From NCBI GenBank assembly GCA_964620425.1, contig CAZUGV010000002.1:1-64000 (forward strand): a stretch of DNA of 64,000 nucleotides. Direction: 5' to 3'. Shown piece by piece: positions 52,434-61,870 of this stretch; position 1 is the stretch's first letter, and the number at the start of each line of letters is the position of its first letter. Source of the stretch: DASXUG01 sp964620425 (GTDB taxonomy: Bacteria; Pseudomonadota; Gammaproteobacteria; Burkholderiales; Methylophilaceae). The notes under the pieces are model-generated. The model was not told the origin of the DNA. It worked only from the letters and a program-made list of their open reading frames with translations, and made no database searches. The position numbers were made by a program, and so were the translations under genes.

Positions 52434-53090
52434 ATGAGTGATTTCTATGGGCAACACAGCCGTGCATTGCAGGCGGAATTTGAAACCTTGGCATTGGCTG
52501 ATGCGGTTGAATCTATCATCGTCGCGCCTGAAATGGCGCCTGAGCATCAAGGGTTTATTGCTAGCCGAGATATGTTCTTTTTAACTACCATTGACCATCG
52601 AGGCTACCCCACTTGTTCATACAAGGGCGGTAATGCTGGTTTTGTAAAAGTTGTGGATAGTAAAACTTTGGCTTTCCCTAGTTATGATGGCAACGGTATG
52701 TTTTTGTCGATGGGTAATATCAAAGAAAATAACAAGGTTGGACTATTGTTTATTGATTTTGAAACGCCGCATCGTGTGCGTGTGCATGGCACGGCGACAG
52801 TGAGTAAAGATGACCCGTTGTTGAGTGAATATCACGAGGCGGAGCTGATTGTGCGCGTGGCGATTACGGAGATTTTTATTAACTGCCCAAGATATATCCA
52901 CCAATACACGCGAAAAGAAACCAGTAAATATGTGCCGCAAGCGAATTGTCCAACGCCTGTGGCGCAGTGGAAACGTATAGCGCCCTTGCAACCTGTGTTA
53001 GCGCCTAAAGATAAGGGTTTGGCAGAGGCTCACGGCGGTACGATTAGCCCAGAAGAGTATGGTGCAATGGTGATAGAAGGCAAAGGCTAA
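52434..53090 (+). CDS. Pyridoxamine 5'-phosphate oxidase-family flavoprotein (2)
   Basis: A 218-aa split-barrel protein in the group of PPOX-like proteins with a C-terminal extension. Key segments: GFIASRDMFFLTTIDHRGYP, TCSYKGGNAGFVKVVDSKTLAFP, GNGMFLSMGNIKENNKVGLLFI, RVHGTATVSKDDP, FINCPRYIHQYTR. The ribosome-binding site is GAGGAGAG. It lies 34 bp after the first PPOX gene, and the pair ends in a strong terminator. Confidence 0.9.
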   Translation: MSDFYGQHSRALQAEFETLALADAVESIIVAPEMAPEHQGFIASRDMFFLTTIDHRGYPTCSYKGGNAGFVKVVDSKTLAFPSYDGNGMFLSMGNIKENNKVGLLFIDFETPHRVRVHGTATVSKDDPLLSEYHEAELIVRVAITEIFINCPRYIHQYTRKETSKYVPQANCPTPVAQWKRIAPLQPVLAPKDKGLAEAHGGTISPEEYGAMVIEGKG

Positions 53091-53091
53091 T

Positions 53092-53130
53092 AAAAAAGCT
53101 AGGCAACTGGTGGTTGCCTAGCTTTTTTTT
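53092..53130 (+). terminator. Terminator of EVE-PPOX-PPOX operon
   Basis: AAAAAAGCTAGGCAAC, loop TGGTG, GTTGCCTAGCTTTTTTTT: 16-bp perfect stem with U-run. It lies between the PPOX gene and the convergent propeller gene and works in both directions because the other arm is A-rich. Confidence 0.92.
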
Positions 53131-53164
53131 GTTTCTGCCTGATATTTTTTAAGGCGTTGCAGCC

Positions 53165-54220
53165 TTATTTCGAATCTAGGCTACCCATAGATTTAGGAAA
53201 AGTCACTACACCCCAAGGCATTTCTTTATCGCCAATTTCTTTAATTTTCTCTTGTTTTGCAACGTCAATCACAATCACCGCATCTGATTTTCCGCAAGCC
53301 ATTAAAATTTGGCTTTCTTCAGGAGTGAAAGTGAAGTGCCAGCAACGGTTAGCAGTTGGAATATCCGCTAACTTTTCAAAAGTTTTAGTATCAAACACTT
53401 GCAGGATTTTATCTTTAGCTGCCGCAACGTAAACTTTATCCCCCGCCTTATTGAAGGCAACGCCATAAGGCGCGTTGCCAGTATCCACTGCACGTATCAC
53501 CTTAAAGTTTTTGTCCAACACCAGCATTTTGTTGGCAAACTCTAGCGTAGCCACATAATACTTGCCATCTGGCGAGGTTTTGATGCCACGTGGTCTATCG
53601 CCATACTCATGCGTTGCAACCGTTTTGAGTAATTTGCCAGTCGCAAAATTGTGAACGGTAATGGTGTTGTCTGCCTCGTTAGTGATGATAATTTTTTTAC
53701 CATCTTTTGAAAATTCAATGCCTTCAGTTTCTGGGCCACCGACAATCTCGCGGATTTTTTTGCCTTTTTTCAAATCTACTACAGCGATGCGTGCGGGTAT
53801 TTTGTCATCATCGTCATCCTCTTTTACCTCTTGTCCAGGTTTGGGTGGTGGACCACCTTTAGAGCTAGGTTCGGTAGAGATAAACGCATAATTGCCGTAA
53901 ATGCGCACAAACTCAGGGTTTTTGCCAACTGAAACCTGTTTGATTACTTGCTTGGTTGCGGTGTCGATAATGGAAATATTGCTATCATCTTTATTGGCAG
54001 TAACAAGCCATTTGCCATCTGCCGTAACGCCAATGCCGCGTGGGCTTTTGGCTTGAATGTCGATAGTGCCAGTGGTTTCTAAAGTATCCAAATCAATCAC
54101 AGTTACGCCGCCGTCCTGATTAGAAACATAGGCCGTGCCTTTGTTTTCGGCGAGCGCGTTGTAGCTTGTGCTGATGATAAGTGTGGCAAGCAGTGCCGAC
54201 AGTTGACGTGATACATTCAT
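53165..54220 (-). CDS. YVTN-type beta-propeller secreted protein
   Basis: A 351-aa exported protein, signal peptide to about residue 24 (cleavage after NALA), then a seven-bladed propeller of YVTN-like repeats (GTAYVSNQDGGVTVIDLDTL, KWLVTANKDDSNISIIDTAT, KKIIITNEADNTITVHNFAT, VYVAAAKDKILQVFDTKTF). An insert of about 26 residues between blades (117-142) is Pro/Gly rich and then very acidic (EVKEDDDDDK). Similar propellers accompany PQQ-linked dehydrogenase clusters in methylotrophs, but no such cluster is in the window. Confidence 0.85.
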   Translation of the reverse strand: MNVSRQLSALLATLIISTSYNALAENKGTAYVSNQDGGVTVIDLDTLETTGTIDIQAKSPRGIGVTADGKWLVTANKDDSNISIIDTATKQVIKQVSVGKNPEFVRIYGNYAFISTEPSSKGGPPPKPGQEVKEDDDDDKIPARIAVVDLKKGKKIREIVGGPETEGIEFSKDGKKIIITNEADNTITVHNFATGKLLKTVATHEYGDRPRGIKTSPDGKYYVATLEFANKMLVLDKNFKVIRAVDTGNAPYGVAFNKAGDKVYVAAAKDKILQVFDTKTFEKLADIPTANRCWHFTFTPEESQILMACGKSDAVIVIDVAKQEKIKEIGDKEMPWGVVTFPKSMGSLDSK

Positions 54221-54411
54221 AGCGCTTCTCTCTCTTTTTTAAGAATTTGTTTGGTTTAATTAAAATAGTTAAAAGTGGGTGTTTGTCATGCTTAGTCAAA
54301 TAAAATCTGGCATAGGTTCATTTGTGTAACTTGCTTATCGCAACACTCAACACACGCAAATTTCATGCTTAAAAATTAAATAAATATAAACATGCACTTA
54401 TGTTTTTGCGT

Positions 54412-54440
54412 GGTGGCTGCTATGTTTAAAAACAGCCACC
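54412..54440. terminator. Hairpin downstream of ilvA
   Basis: GGTGGCTG (54412-54419) and CAGCCACC (54433-54440), 8-bp perfect stem, 10 bp past the ilvA stop on the minus strand. No T-run follows in the ilvA direction, so it may act as a 3'-end stabiliser or a rho-assisted terminator. Confidence 0.45.
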
Positions 54441-54449
54441 ATAAGTGGT

Positions 54450-55973
54450 TTACCCTAAAAACAGTTGATACGCTGGATTGTTGGTTTCATCCCAATATGG
54501 ATAATTCAACTTGGTTAAAAACGCTTCAAATGCTGGCTTTTCATCAGGTGGCACTTGTATGCCGACCAGTACCCGCCCAAAATCTGCGCCATGGTTGCGG
54601 TAGTGAAACAAGCTGATATTCCAATCGTGCCCCATGGTATCTAAAAAGTTCATCAATGCACCCGGTTTTTCGGGGAATTCAAAACGATACACACACTCAT
54701 GCTCGGCCTGAGGCGCATGCCCGCCGACTAAATGGCGTAAATGTAACTTAGCAACTTCGTTATCGGTTAAATCCGTTGCTGGCAAACCTTGTTGCTGAAG
54801 CGCATCCACCAAGGATTTAGCTTCAGACGGGTTTTGCACGGCAATGCCTACAAAGATATGTGCTTGTTTGGGGTCAGAGTAACGGTAATTAAATTCTGTG
54901 ATACTGCGGTTGCCGAGCAAGCGACAAAACGCTTTAAATGAACCTGGTTGTTCAGGAATCCTTACTGCCAATATGGCTTCGCGCTTTTCGCCGATTTCAG
55001 CACGTTCTGCCACAAAGCGTAGGCGGTCAAAATTCATATTGGCGCCAGAGGCAATGCCAATCAATGTTTTGCCATGTAGGTTGTGGCGCTTTGCGTACTC
55101 TTTTAGCCCTGCGGTGGCTAGCGCACCAGCTGGTTCTAAAATACTACGAGTATCTTCAAATACATCTTTAATCGCAGCACAAATGGCATCATTGTTTACC
55201 ACAATCATTTCATCTACATATTCTTGGCAAAGTTTGAATGTATGCTCACCCACTTGTTTCACCGCTGCGCCATCCGCAAATAAGCCTACTTGCTCAAGCA
55301 TGACGCGCTCACCTTTTTTGAGCGACTCCGTCATCGCTTCGGCATCGGTAGCTTCAACGCCGATGATTTTAATTTCAGGGCGCAGCGCTTTTACATACGC
55401 GGCGATACCTGCAATCAAACCGCCACCGCCTACACAGCAAAAAATGGCCTCGATGGGTTCTGGGTGCGCATCAAGAATTTCCTTGGCGATAGTGCCTTGC
55501 CCTGCGATTACATAAGGGTCGTCATAGGGGTGAACAAAAGTCAGGCCTTGCGTTTTTTCAAGTTCAAGTGCGTGAACATAGGCGTCAGAATAAGAATCAC
55601 CAAACAACACCACCTCACCACCACGGTTTTTGACCGCGTTGACTTTAATCAGAGGTGTAGTGGTTGGCATCACAATCACCGCGCGACAATTTAGCTTTTG
55701 CGCACTGAGCGCAACACCTTGCGCGTGGTTGCCAGCAGAGGCCGTAATCACGCCACGCGCTAGCGCTTCTGGCGATAAGCTCGCCATTTTGTTATAAGCA
55801 CCACGCAGTTTGAATGAAAATACAGGTTGCATATCTTCACGCTTGAGTAGCACGCGATTATCAATGCGCCTTGATAGATTGGGCTGGAAATCTAACGGAG
55901 ATTTAATGGCCACATCGTAAACTTGGGCTTGATTGATTTTGTCTAAGTAATTTTCTTTGGTATCGTTTTTCAT
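54450..55973 (-). CDS. ilvA: Threonine ammonia-lyase, biosynthetic
   Basis: A PLP enzyme that deaminates threonine to 2-oxobutanoate, first step of isoleucine synthesis. 507 aa from ATG at 55973; the longer frame adds 30 unconserved hydrophobic residues and runs into rpiA. PLP lysine is in PVFSFKLRGAYNKMA, SAGNHAQGVALSAQ and GGGGLIAGIAAY are the phosphate and Gly-rich loops. Two ACT-like regulatory domains occupy the C-terminus (about residues 340-507), expected to bind isoleucine and valine. Divergent from rpiA. Confidence 0.95.
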   Translation of the reverse strand: MKNDTKENYLDKINQAQVYDVAIKSPLDFQPNLSRRIDNRVLLKREDMQPVFSFKLRGAYNKMASLSPEALARGVITASAGNHAQGVALSAQKLNCRAVIVMPTTTPLIKVNAVKNRGGEVVLFGDSYSDAYVHALELEKTQGLTFVHPYDDPYVIAGQGTIAKEILDAHPEPIEAIFCCVGGGGLIAGIAAYVKALRPEIKIIGVEATDAEAMTESLKKGERVMLEQVGLFADGAAVKQVGEHTFKLCQEYVDEMIVVNNDAICAAIKDVFEDTRSILEPAGALATAGLKEYAKRHNLHGKTLIGIASGANMNFDRLRFVAERAEIGEKREAILAVRIPEQPGSFKAFCRLLGNRSITEFNYRYSDPKQAHIFVGIAVQNPSEAKSLVDALQQQGLPATDLTDNEVAKLHLRHLVGGHAPQAEHECVYRFEFPEKPGALMNFLDTMGHDWNISLFHYRNHGADFGRVLVGIQVPPDEKPAFEAFLTKLNYPYWDETNNPAYQLFLG

Positions 55974-56053
55974 GGGAATTGCAAAATCTGCGATTTGCAG
56001 TGTTATGATTATATATTTCGTGATTATAAAGAAAACATAAGGGTAAAAGTAGA

Positions 56054-56710
56054 ATGAGTCCACAAGATCAACTTAAATTACAAACTGCACAAGCAGCAAT
56101 TGAATACGTAAAAGGTGGCATTATTGGCGTGGGTACTGGCTCTACAGCCAACTTCTTCATTGATGAACTTGCCAAAGTAAAAAGTAAAATTGATGGCGCT
56201 GTAGCGAGTTCCGAAGCCACAGCGCAACGTTTACGCAATCATGGCATTGAAGTGTTTGATTTAAATTCAGTAAATGGCATGGATATTTATGTGGATGGCG
56301 CAGATGAAATTACAGAACATCTACACATGTTAAAAGGCGGCGGCGGTGCGTTAACACGCGAAAAAATCGTAGCCGCTTGCGCAAAATCATTTATCTGTAT
56401 TTGCGATCAAAGTAAATATGTCCCAGTTTTAGGTAAGTTTCCATTGCCAGTAGAAGTGTTGCCGATGGCACGCAGCTACGTTGCTCGCGAATTAGTCAAA
56501 CTTGGTGGACAACCAGTTTTACGTGACTTTACAACCGATAACGGCAATGTGATTTTGGATGTGCATGGCTTAACCATTAGCAACCCAGTAGAAACAGAAG
56601 CTAAAATTAATCAAATCGTAGGTGTGGTTACTAACGGTTTGTTTGCTGCGCGTGCCGCAGACGTTCTGTTACTTGCAACTCCAGAAGGCGTAAAAACTTA
56701 TTCAAAATAG
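56054..56710 (+). CDS. rpiA: Ribose-5-phosphate isomerase A
   Basis: Interconverts ribose-5-P and ribulose-5-P; in ribulose monophosphate-pathway methylotrophs it also feeds the regeneration of ribulose-5-P. The 218-aa product has GVGTGSTANFFIDELAK, VDGADEITEHLHMLKGGGGALTREKI with the catalytic Asp and Glu, and KFPLPVEVLPMA. Length normal. Confidence 0.96.
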   Translation: MSPQDQLKLQTAQAAIEYVKGGIIGVGTGSTANFFIDELAKVKSKIDGAVASSEATAQRLRNHGIEVFDLNSVNGMDIYVDGADEITEHLHMLKGGGGALTREKIVAACAKSFICICDQSKYVPVLGKFPLPVEVLPMARSYVARELVKLGGQPVLRDFTTDNGNVILDVHGLTISNPVETEAKINQIVGVVTNGLFAARAADVLLLATPEGVKTYSK

Positions 56711-56832
56711 TTTTTAGAGGCTTTATTCACCAGATTCAATTCATTTAATTGTCATAATTTAGGATTACGATGCAATTTGGTGGCGCGTTTACATTGAAAA
56801 CGTGCAATTTACACAGGTAACAAAGGAAGTTT

Positions 56833-57537
56833 ATGCAAACTGAACATACGTCCAAGCAGTACGATGCTGAGCTAGAGGACATTCGTGCCAAAGTTCTGCA
56901 AATGGGCGGTTTAGTTGAGCAGCAGATTGTTAATGCTTTAGATTCCTTGGTGCACGCCAATATTAGTCTAGCGCAGAGTGTCATTTCGAACGACCACAGA
57001 GTCAATGCGCTGGAAGTTAAGATTGATGAGGATTGTAGCCATATTATTGCGCGTCGCCAGCCAGCGGCTGGTGATTTACGCATGATCATGATGGTTGTTA
57101 AAACGATCACTGATTTAGAGCGCATTGGAGATGAGGCGACGAAAATCGCACGCGTTGCGCAAAAAATCCACGAATCTGGTAGCTTGTATACACCAAGATT
57201 TAGCGAAATTAAATTGATGGTTAGCCAGGTGCGGGAAATGCTACGCACGTCATTGGATGGATTTGCGAGACTAGACGTTACAGGAACGGTAGATGTTGCG
57301 CGTCAAGACGAGCAAGTAGATGAACTTTTCCGCTCTTGCACACGTCAGTTAATTACTTTTATGCTAGAAGACCCTCGCACTATTTCTATGTCGCTTGAAG
57401 TATTGTTTTTGGCGAAAGCCGTTGAGCGTATTGGCGACCACGCAAAAAATATATCAGAGTACGTGGTATACATGGTGAAAGGTAAAGATGTTCGCCATGT
57501 GAGCCTTGAAGAGATCGAGCGCGAGACTCGCGAATAA
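56833..57537 (+). CDS. phoU: Phosphate transport system regulator PhoU
   Basis: A 234-aa protein of two PhoU three-helix repeats. Each carries the metal-binding E/DxxxD motif: RVNALEVKIDEDC and DLERIGDEATKIARVAQ in repeat one, ERIGDHAKNISEYVVYMVKG in repeat two. It damps phosphate uptake through PstSCAB and PhoR signalling. pst genes are not in the window; next genes are ppx and ppk, a polyphosphate grouping. Confidence 0.95.
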   Translation: MQTEHTSKQYDAELEDIRAKVLQMGGLVEQQIVNALDSLVHANISLAQSVISNDHRVNALEVKIDEDCSHIIARRQPAAGDLRMIMMVVKTITDLERIGDEATKIARVAQKIHESGSLYTPRFSEIKLMVSQVREMLRTSLDGFARLDVTGTVDVARQDEQVDELFRSCTRQLITFMLEDPRTISMSLEVLFLAKAVERIGDHAKNISEYVVYMVKGKDVRHVSLEEIERETRE

Positions 57538-57625
57538 GCGCCTTTTTTGCCTCGCCATCGCTTTAAGAATACTAGGTGATTGTATAGGCAGGTAATTGTG
57601 TCAATTCATTTTCTGAAACGCATTT

Positions 57626-57654
57626 AAGGCGAGCAGTTTTTGTTCGCCTTTTTT
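57626..57654 (+). terminator. Terminator of phoU
   Basis: AAGGCGA (57626-57632) pairs with TCGCCTT (57644-57650), the inner loop is partly paired (GCAG..GT), and T-run follows. It lies about 90 bp after the phoU stop and about 70 bp before ppx. Confidence 0.7.
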
Positions 57655-57724
57655 CATTTGTTTTGCGGCTAGCGTTATCAGGTTAGCGTTATAATATGTT
57701 TAAGTATTTTATCTAGGCTTTACC

Positions 57725-59215
57725 TTGACTGCTAAATCCCCCCCGTTTTCCGAAATTGCCGCTGTTGATCTTGGCTCGAATAGCTTTAGGATGCAACTTG
57801 CGCGTGTTGTAGATGACCATCTCATTTTTCATGACTCTCTGCGAGAAGTAGTACGCCTTGGTGCGGGGTTAGGTGCGGACAAATACTTAGATGAACAGGC
57901 ACAAAGACGTGCAATTGAATGCCTAAAGCGCTTTGGTGAGCGCTTACGTGGATTGCCTCCACAAGCGGTTCGTGCTGTCGCCACAAATACTTTTCGCGTT
58001 GCTAAAAATGCACCTCAATTATTGGAAGAAGCGCAAGCTGCATTGGGTTTTCCAATCGAGGTCATTGCGGGTCGTGAAGAAGCACGTATGATTTTTGTAG
58101 GGGTAAGCCATAGTTTGCCGCCAGCAGAACATAAACGTCTAGTGATTGATATTGGTGGCGGATCTACTGAGTTTATCATCGGTCAAGGTCTTGAGCCTGA
58201 TGAGATGGAAAGCCTTTATATGGGCTGTGTGAGCTATACACTGCGATTTTTTTCTGATGGCAAATTAAGTGAGGCTAACTTTGCAAATGCCATGCTGGCA
58301 GCAGGCAGTGAGGTTGAAGGCATACGTAAAAATTTCAAAGCAAGTAACTGGCAAGAAGCGGTAGGCTCATCTGGCACTGCGCGTGCGCTGGGTGAGGTGA
58401 TGCGCTTAAGTCAAATTACCAATGGTGAAATTACTCGGGAAGGCTTGCATGAATTGCGGGCTAGGTTGATTAAAGCAAAAGAAATTAAAAAGATTCAGTT
58501 GCCAGGGTTGAGCGCTGACCGTGCAGCGGTAATGCCTGGCGGTTTGTCAATTATGCTGGCTTCATTTGAGGCATTAGGCATTGAGCGCATGACCACTGCG
58601 ACCAGTGCTTTGCGCGAGGGAGTGCTTTATGAACTCTTGGGGCGCATGCATCATCAGGATACACGCGTTAGCACTGTTACCAGCTTTATGCGACGCTATC
58701 ACGTAGACCGTGACCAAGTGAAGCGGGTACAGAAGTTAGCGTTAGAGCTTCTTTCGCAAGTAGATAACATGCTGGAAATGTCAGCAGGGGCAGCAAAACA
58801 ATACCTAATTTGGGCGACCAAACTACATGAAATTGGTATTTCGATCGCGCATAGCGGCTACCATAAGCACTCAGCTTACATTATTGAAAATGCCGATATG
58901 CCAGGCTTCTCAAAAATGGAACAGCAAACACTTGGCGCGTTAGTAAGAGCGCAGCGCCGTTCATTAGCCAAGCTGAGTTTGCCGTTAATCACCGATGACC
59001 GTACATTGCTCATACTCATTCTGCGACTATCCATTTTGTTTCATCGCAATCGTTTAGATGACAATCACCCGAAACTTGATTTTTATTGGAGTGCAAAAGG
59101 TGTGGACTTAAATATTGAAGCGGGCTGGCTTCAAGACAACCCGCTGACCAAAACAGAATTAGATAATGAAATTCTCTATTGGAAAGAGATTGGCATTCAG
59201 CTAACACTGACTTAG
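57725..59215 (+). CDS. ppx: Exopolyphosphatase (Ppx/GppA family)
   Basis: Removes terminal phosphate from polyphosphate or pppGpp. 496 aa from a TTG start (57725); the frame begins TAKSPPFSEIAAVDLGSNSF, and no ATG is available before the conserved phosphate loop. The ASKHA motifs are AAVDLGSNSFRMQLARV, AVATNTFRVAKNAP, VIAGREEARMIFVGV and VIDIGGGSTEFIIG; the C-terminal HD-like domain has KLHEIGISIAHSGYHKHSAY. It is convergent with ppk. Confidence 0.94.
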   Translation: MTAKSPPFSEIAAVDLGSNSFRMQLARVVDDHLIFHDSLREVVRLGAGLGADKYLDEQAQRRAIECLKRFGERLRGLPPQAVRAVATNTFRVAKNAPQLLEEAQAALGFPIEVIAGREEARMIFVGVSHSLPPAEHKRLVIDIGGGSTEFIIGQGLEPDEMESLYMGCVSYTLRFFSDGKLSEANFANAMLAAGSEVEGIRKNFKASNWQEAVGSSGTARALGEVMRLSQITNGEITREGLHELRARLIKAKEIKKIQLPGLSADRAAVMPGGLSIMLASFEALGIERMTTATSALREGVLYELLGRMHHQDTRVSTVTSFMRRYHVDRDQVKRVQKLALELLSQVDNMLEMSAGAAKQYLIWATKLHEIGISIAHSGYHKHSAYIIENADMPGFSKMEQQTLGALVRAQRRSLAKLSLPLITDDRTLLILILRLSILFHRNRLDDNHPKLDFYWSAKGVDLNIEAGWLQDNPLTKTELDNEILYWKEIGIQLTLT

Positions 59216-59300
59216 CGCACGTTCTGGCATAAATATCAGCGCTGATTTAAGCTGGCGAGTTCACTTTCTTGTAGTACCATGTACGCTTTTTTTTCGATGA

Positions 59301-61385
59301 CTATTTTGCAACTGGCAAATCTTGACCAAATTCAGTCATTAAGAATTGTTGAGCGCTAAATGCAGTACCCTGTTTAGCTGGCGCTAGCATATAACGGCTA
59401 TCAGGCAGCATTTGCCAAGCATTGGTATTGTCTTTCAGGTAAGGTTCTAAACCTTCACGCATCACCCGCTTTTTGACTTTTTCATCCAAAATGGGGAAAC
59501 ATACCTCAATACGGCGGAAAAAGTTACGGTACATCCAATCCGCGCTCGCCAGAAACAAATCTTCTTTTTGGTCGTTGTAGAAGTAGAAAATACGGCTGTG
59601 CTCTAAAAAACGACCAACGATAGATAGCACACGAATATTCTCGGAAATTTTGGGGATGCCGGGCTTCAGTGCGCACACACCCCGCACGATTAAATCAATC
59701 TCCACGCCAGCTGCGGATGCCTCATATAAAGCGCGAATAATGTCTGCATCTAACAAAGCATTCATCTTGGCAATGATATAGGCTTTTTTACCCGCTTTTG
59801 CATGGGCAGTTTCCTGATGAATTGCTGTGATTAAATTTGCGTGCAAAGTGAACGGAGATTGCCAAATGTGCTTGAGTTTGCTTGCGTTGCCAAGCCCTGT
59901 TAATTGGGCAAACACATCATTCACGTCTGCACAAAGCTCATCGTTACACGTGAGCAAGCCAAAATCAGTATAAAGCCGTGCAGTTCGTTGATGATAGTTG
60001 CCAGTTGATAAGTGTACATAGCGCCTAAGTTTATCTTCCTCACGGCGCACCACCATAGCCATTTTGGCATGTGTTTTATGCCCCACTACGCCGTATACAA
60101 CATGCGCGCCTGCGCTTTCTAGCTTGGCAGCCCAGTTGATGTTAGCTTCCTCATCAAAGCGAGCGAGTAACTCAACCACAACTGTGACTTCTTTACCACG
60201 TTTAGCAGCTTCAATAAGAGAGGTCATCAAGGTTGAATCAGCACTGGTACGATAAAAAGTTTGCTTAATCGCTAATACGCTAGGATCTTCAGCCGCTTGT
60301 TTTATAAACTCTATCACTGGGTTAAATGATTGAAACGGGTGGTGTAAGAGAATATCTTGTTTGCGTATCGCGCTGAAAATATCAGGCTGTTTTGCTAATT
60401 CTTTAGGTGACCCTGCAATATAACGATTAAATTTCAGCGTGGGTTTATCAACCCAATCAGGCACTTGCATGAGACGCACTAAATTCACTAAGCCATTTAC
60501 TTGGTATAAATCATCTTTAGATAAACCAAATTGATCTAACAAAAATGAAGACATTTCAGATGGACAGCTATCGGCAACCTCTAAGCGCACAGCATCACCA
60601 AATTGACGGTGAGACAACTCACCCTGCAAGGCACTGCGTAAATCGCGGGTGTCTTCATCATCCAGGGTCAAGTCGCTGTCGCGAGTGACACGGAACTGGT
60701 AACACCCTTTAATTTGCATCCCTGCAAATAGCTCGCCCACGTGCGCGTGCAATACGGAGGATAAAAATATAAAGCCATACTCACAGCCTGCAATATGGTT
60801 GGGTAAGCGAATAACTCGCGGTAAAGCGCGTGGTGCTTGTACGATAGCAACACCAGAATTGCGACCGAAGGCATCTTTGCCTTCTAACTCAACAGCAAAA
60901 TTTAAGCTCTTGTTTAATACGCGAGGGAATGGGTGTGCTGGATCTAAGCCAATTGGGGTAAGAATAGGCATAAGTTCGCGAAAAAAGTAGGCTTTAATCC
61001 ATTCGCGTTGCGCTTCATTCCAAGTGGTTCTGCGAATAAAGCGAATGCCTTGCGCATCTAGCTTGGGGAGCACGACATCATTGAGTATTTTGTATTGCCT
61101 ATCAACGAGTTCGTGCGCCTCGGCTGTGAGTTTTTTAAACACTTGCTGCGGGCTTAAGCCATCAGGTCCCGCATGGGTGTCACTAAATTTAATCTGTTCT
61201 TTAACACCAGCGACACGCACTTCAAAAAACTCATCCATATTGCTACTAAATATACATAAGAACTTTAAGCGCTCAAGCAGAGGAACGCGCTCGTCTTCTG
61301 CTTGCGCTAGCACGCGCCTGTTAAAAGCGAGAATGCCAAGCTCGCGGTTGATAAAGTAGTCTTGATTTAATTTAATGGATGCCAA
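59301..61385 (-). CDS. ppk: Polyphosphate kinase 1
   Basis: Reversibly polymerises the ATP gamma phosphate to polyphosphate. The 694-aa product contains the N-terminal domain (RELGILAFNRRVLAQAEDE), the core with RYVHLSTGNYH carrying the autophosphorylated His, GHKTHAKMAMVVRREEDK, and a C-terminal half with FLEHSRIFYFYN and SADWMYRNFFRRIEV. Length normal. Next to ppx in tail-to-tail orientation, so synthesis and breakdown genes share a short 85-bp gap. Confidence 0.96.
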   Translation of the reverse strand: MASIKLNQDYFINRELGILAFNRRVLAQAEDERVPLLERLKFLCIFSSNMDEFFEVRVAGVKEQIKFSDTHAGPDGLSPQQVFKKLTAEAHELVDRQYKILNDVVLPKLDAQGIRFIRRTTWNEAQREWIKAYFFRELMPILTPIGLDPAHPFPRVLNKSLNFAVELEGKDAFGRNSGVAIVQAPRALPRVIRLPNHIAGCEYGFIFLSSVLHAHVGELFAGMQIKGCYQFRVTRDSDLTLDDEDTRDLRSALQGELSHRQFGDAVRLEVADSCPSEMSSFLLDQFGLSKDDLYQVNGLVNLVRLMQVPDWVDKPTLKFNRYIAGSPKELAKQPDIFSAIRKQDILLHHPFQSFNPVIEFIKQAAEDPSVLAIKQTFYRTSADSTLMTSLIEAAKRGKEVTVVVELLARFDEEANINWAAKLESAGAHVVYGVVGHKTHAKMAMVVRREEDKLRRYVHLSTGNYHQRTARLYTDFGLLTCNDELCADVNDVFAQLTGLGNASKLKHIWQSPFTLHANLITAIHQETAHAKAGKKAYIIAKMNALLDADIIRALYEASAAGVEIDLIVRGVCALKPGIPKISENIRVLSIVGRFLEHSRIFYFYNDQKEDLFLASADWMYRNFFRRIEVCFPILDEKVKKRVMREGLEPYLKDNTNAWQMLPDSRYMLAPAKQGTAFSAQQFLMTEFGQDLPVAK

Positions 61386-61444
61386 AGTGATAGTTTGCCG
61401 ATCTTGATATTACAGTAGATTTAAATAGAAAAGAACTTTGCGAG

Positions 61445-61717
61445 TTATGGTTTTGGCGGAACGTAACCGCTTGCCATGTCTGCCCCAGCGCCAAAAAAGT
61501 AGGCTTCTGTTTGCTCAGTCAGATATTTACGTGCTGCGGGATCTGCCAAGCTTAAACGGTTTTCATTCACCAACATGGTTTGTTGCTTAAGCCAGCCAGC
61601 CCAAGCCTCTTTTGAAACATTTGCAAAGATGCGTTTACCCAACTCACCTGGGTAAGGTGGAAAGTCCATGCCATCCGCCTCGCGGCCTAATTTAATGCAA
61701 TTTACGGTGCGTGCCAT
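61445..61717 (-). CDS. YggX-family Fe(II) trafficking / oxidative damage protection protein
   Basis: A 90-aa protein, MARTVNCIKLGREADGMDFP, YPGELGKRIFANVSKEAWAG, QQTMLVNENRLSLADP; all YggX markers, including the Cys at position 7 needed for protection of Fe-S clusters in enterobacteria. ATG at 61717 preceded by GAGG 5 bp; 13 upstream codons are not family-like. Ahead of ppk on the same strand with 59 bp between. Confidence 0.94.
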   Translation of the reverse strand: MARTVNCIKLGREADGMDFPPYPGELGKRIFANVSKEAWAGWLKQQTMLVNENRLSLADPAARKYLTEQTEAYFFGAGADMASGYVPPKP

Positions 61718-61870
61718 CATAACCTCTAAAGCGTGAATTGTTGAGGTGCATATCATAACTCAAGGTGGCTGGCTTTTGTAGAGCATCGCATATTGTACAG
61801 TGAGGCTTAGATTTGAATGAGCGTAAGATCTCAATCAAACCTAAACCGATGGATTTAATAGCAATATCGA

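Noticed and set aside
54392..54616. 74-codon plus-strand frame at the 3' end of ilvA
   Set aside because: Mostly antisense to conserved ilvA codons, and it spans the hairpin after ilvA.
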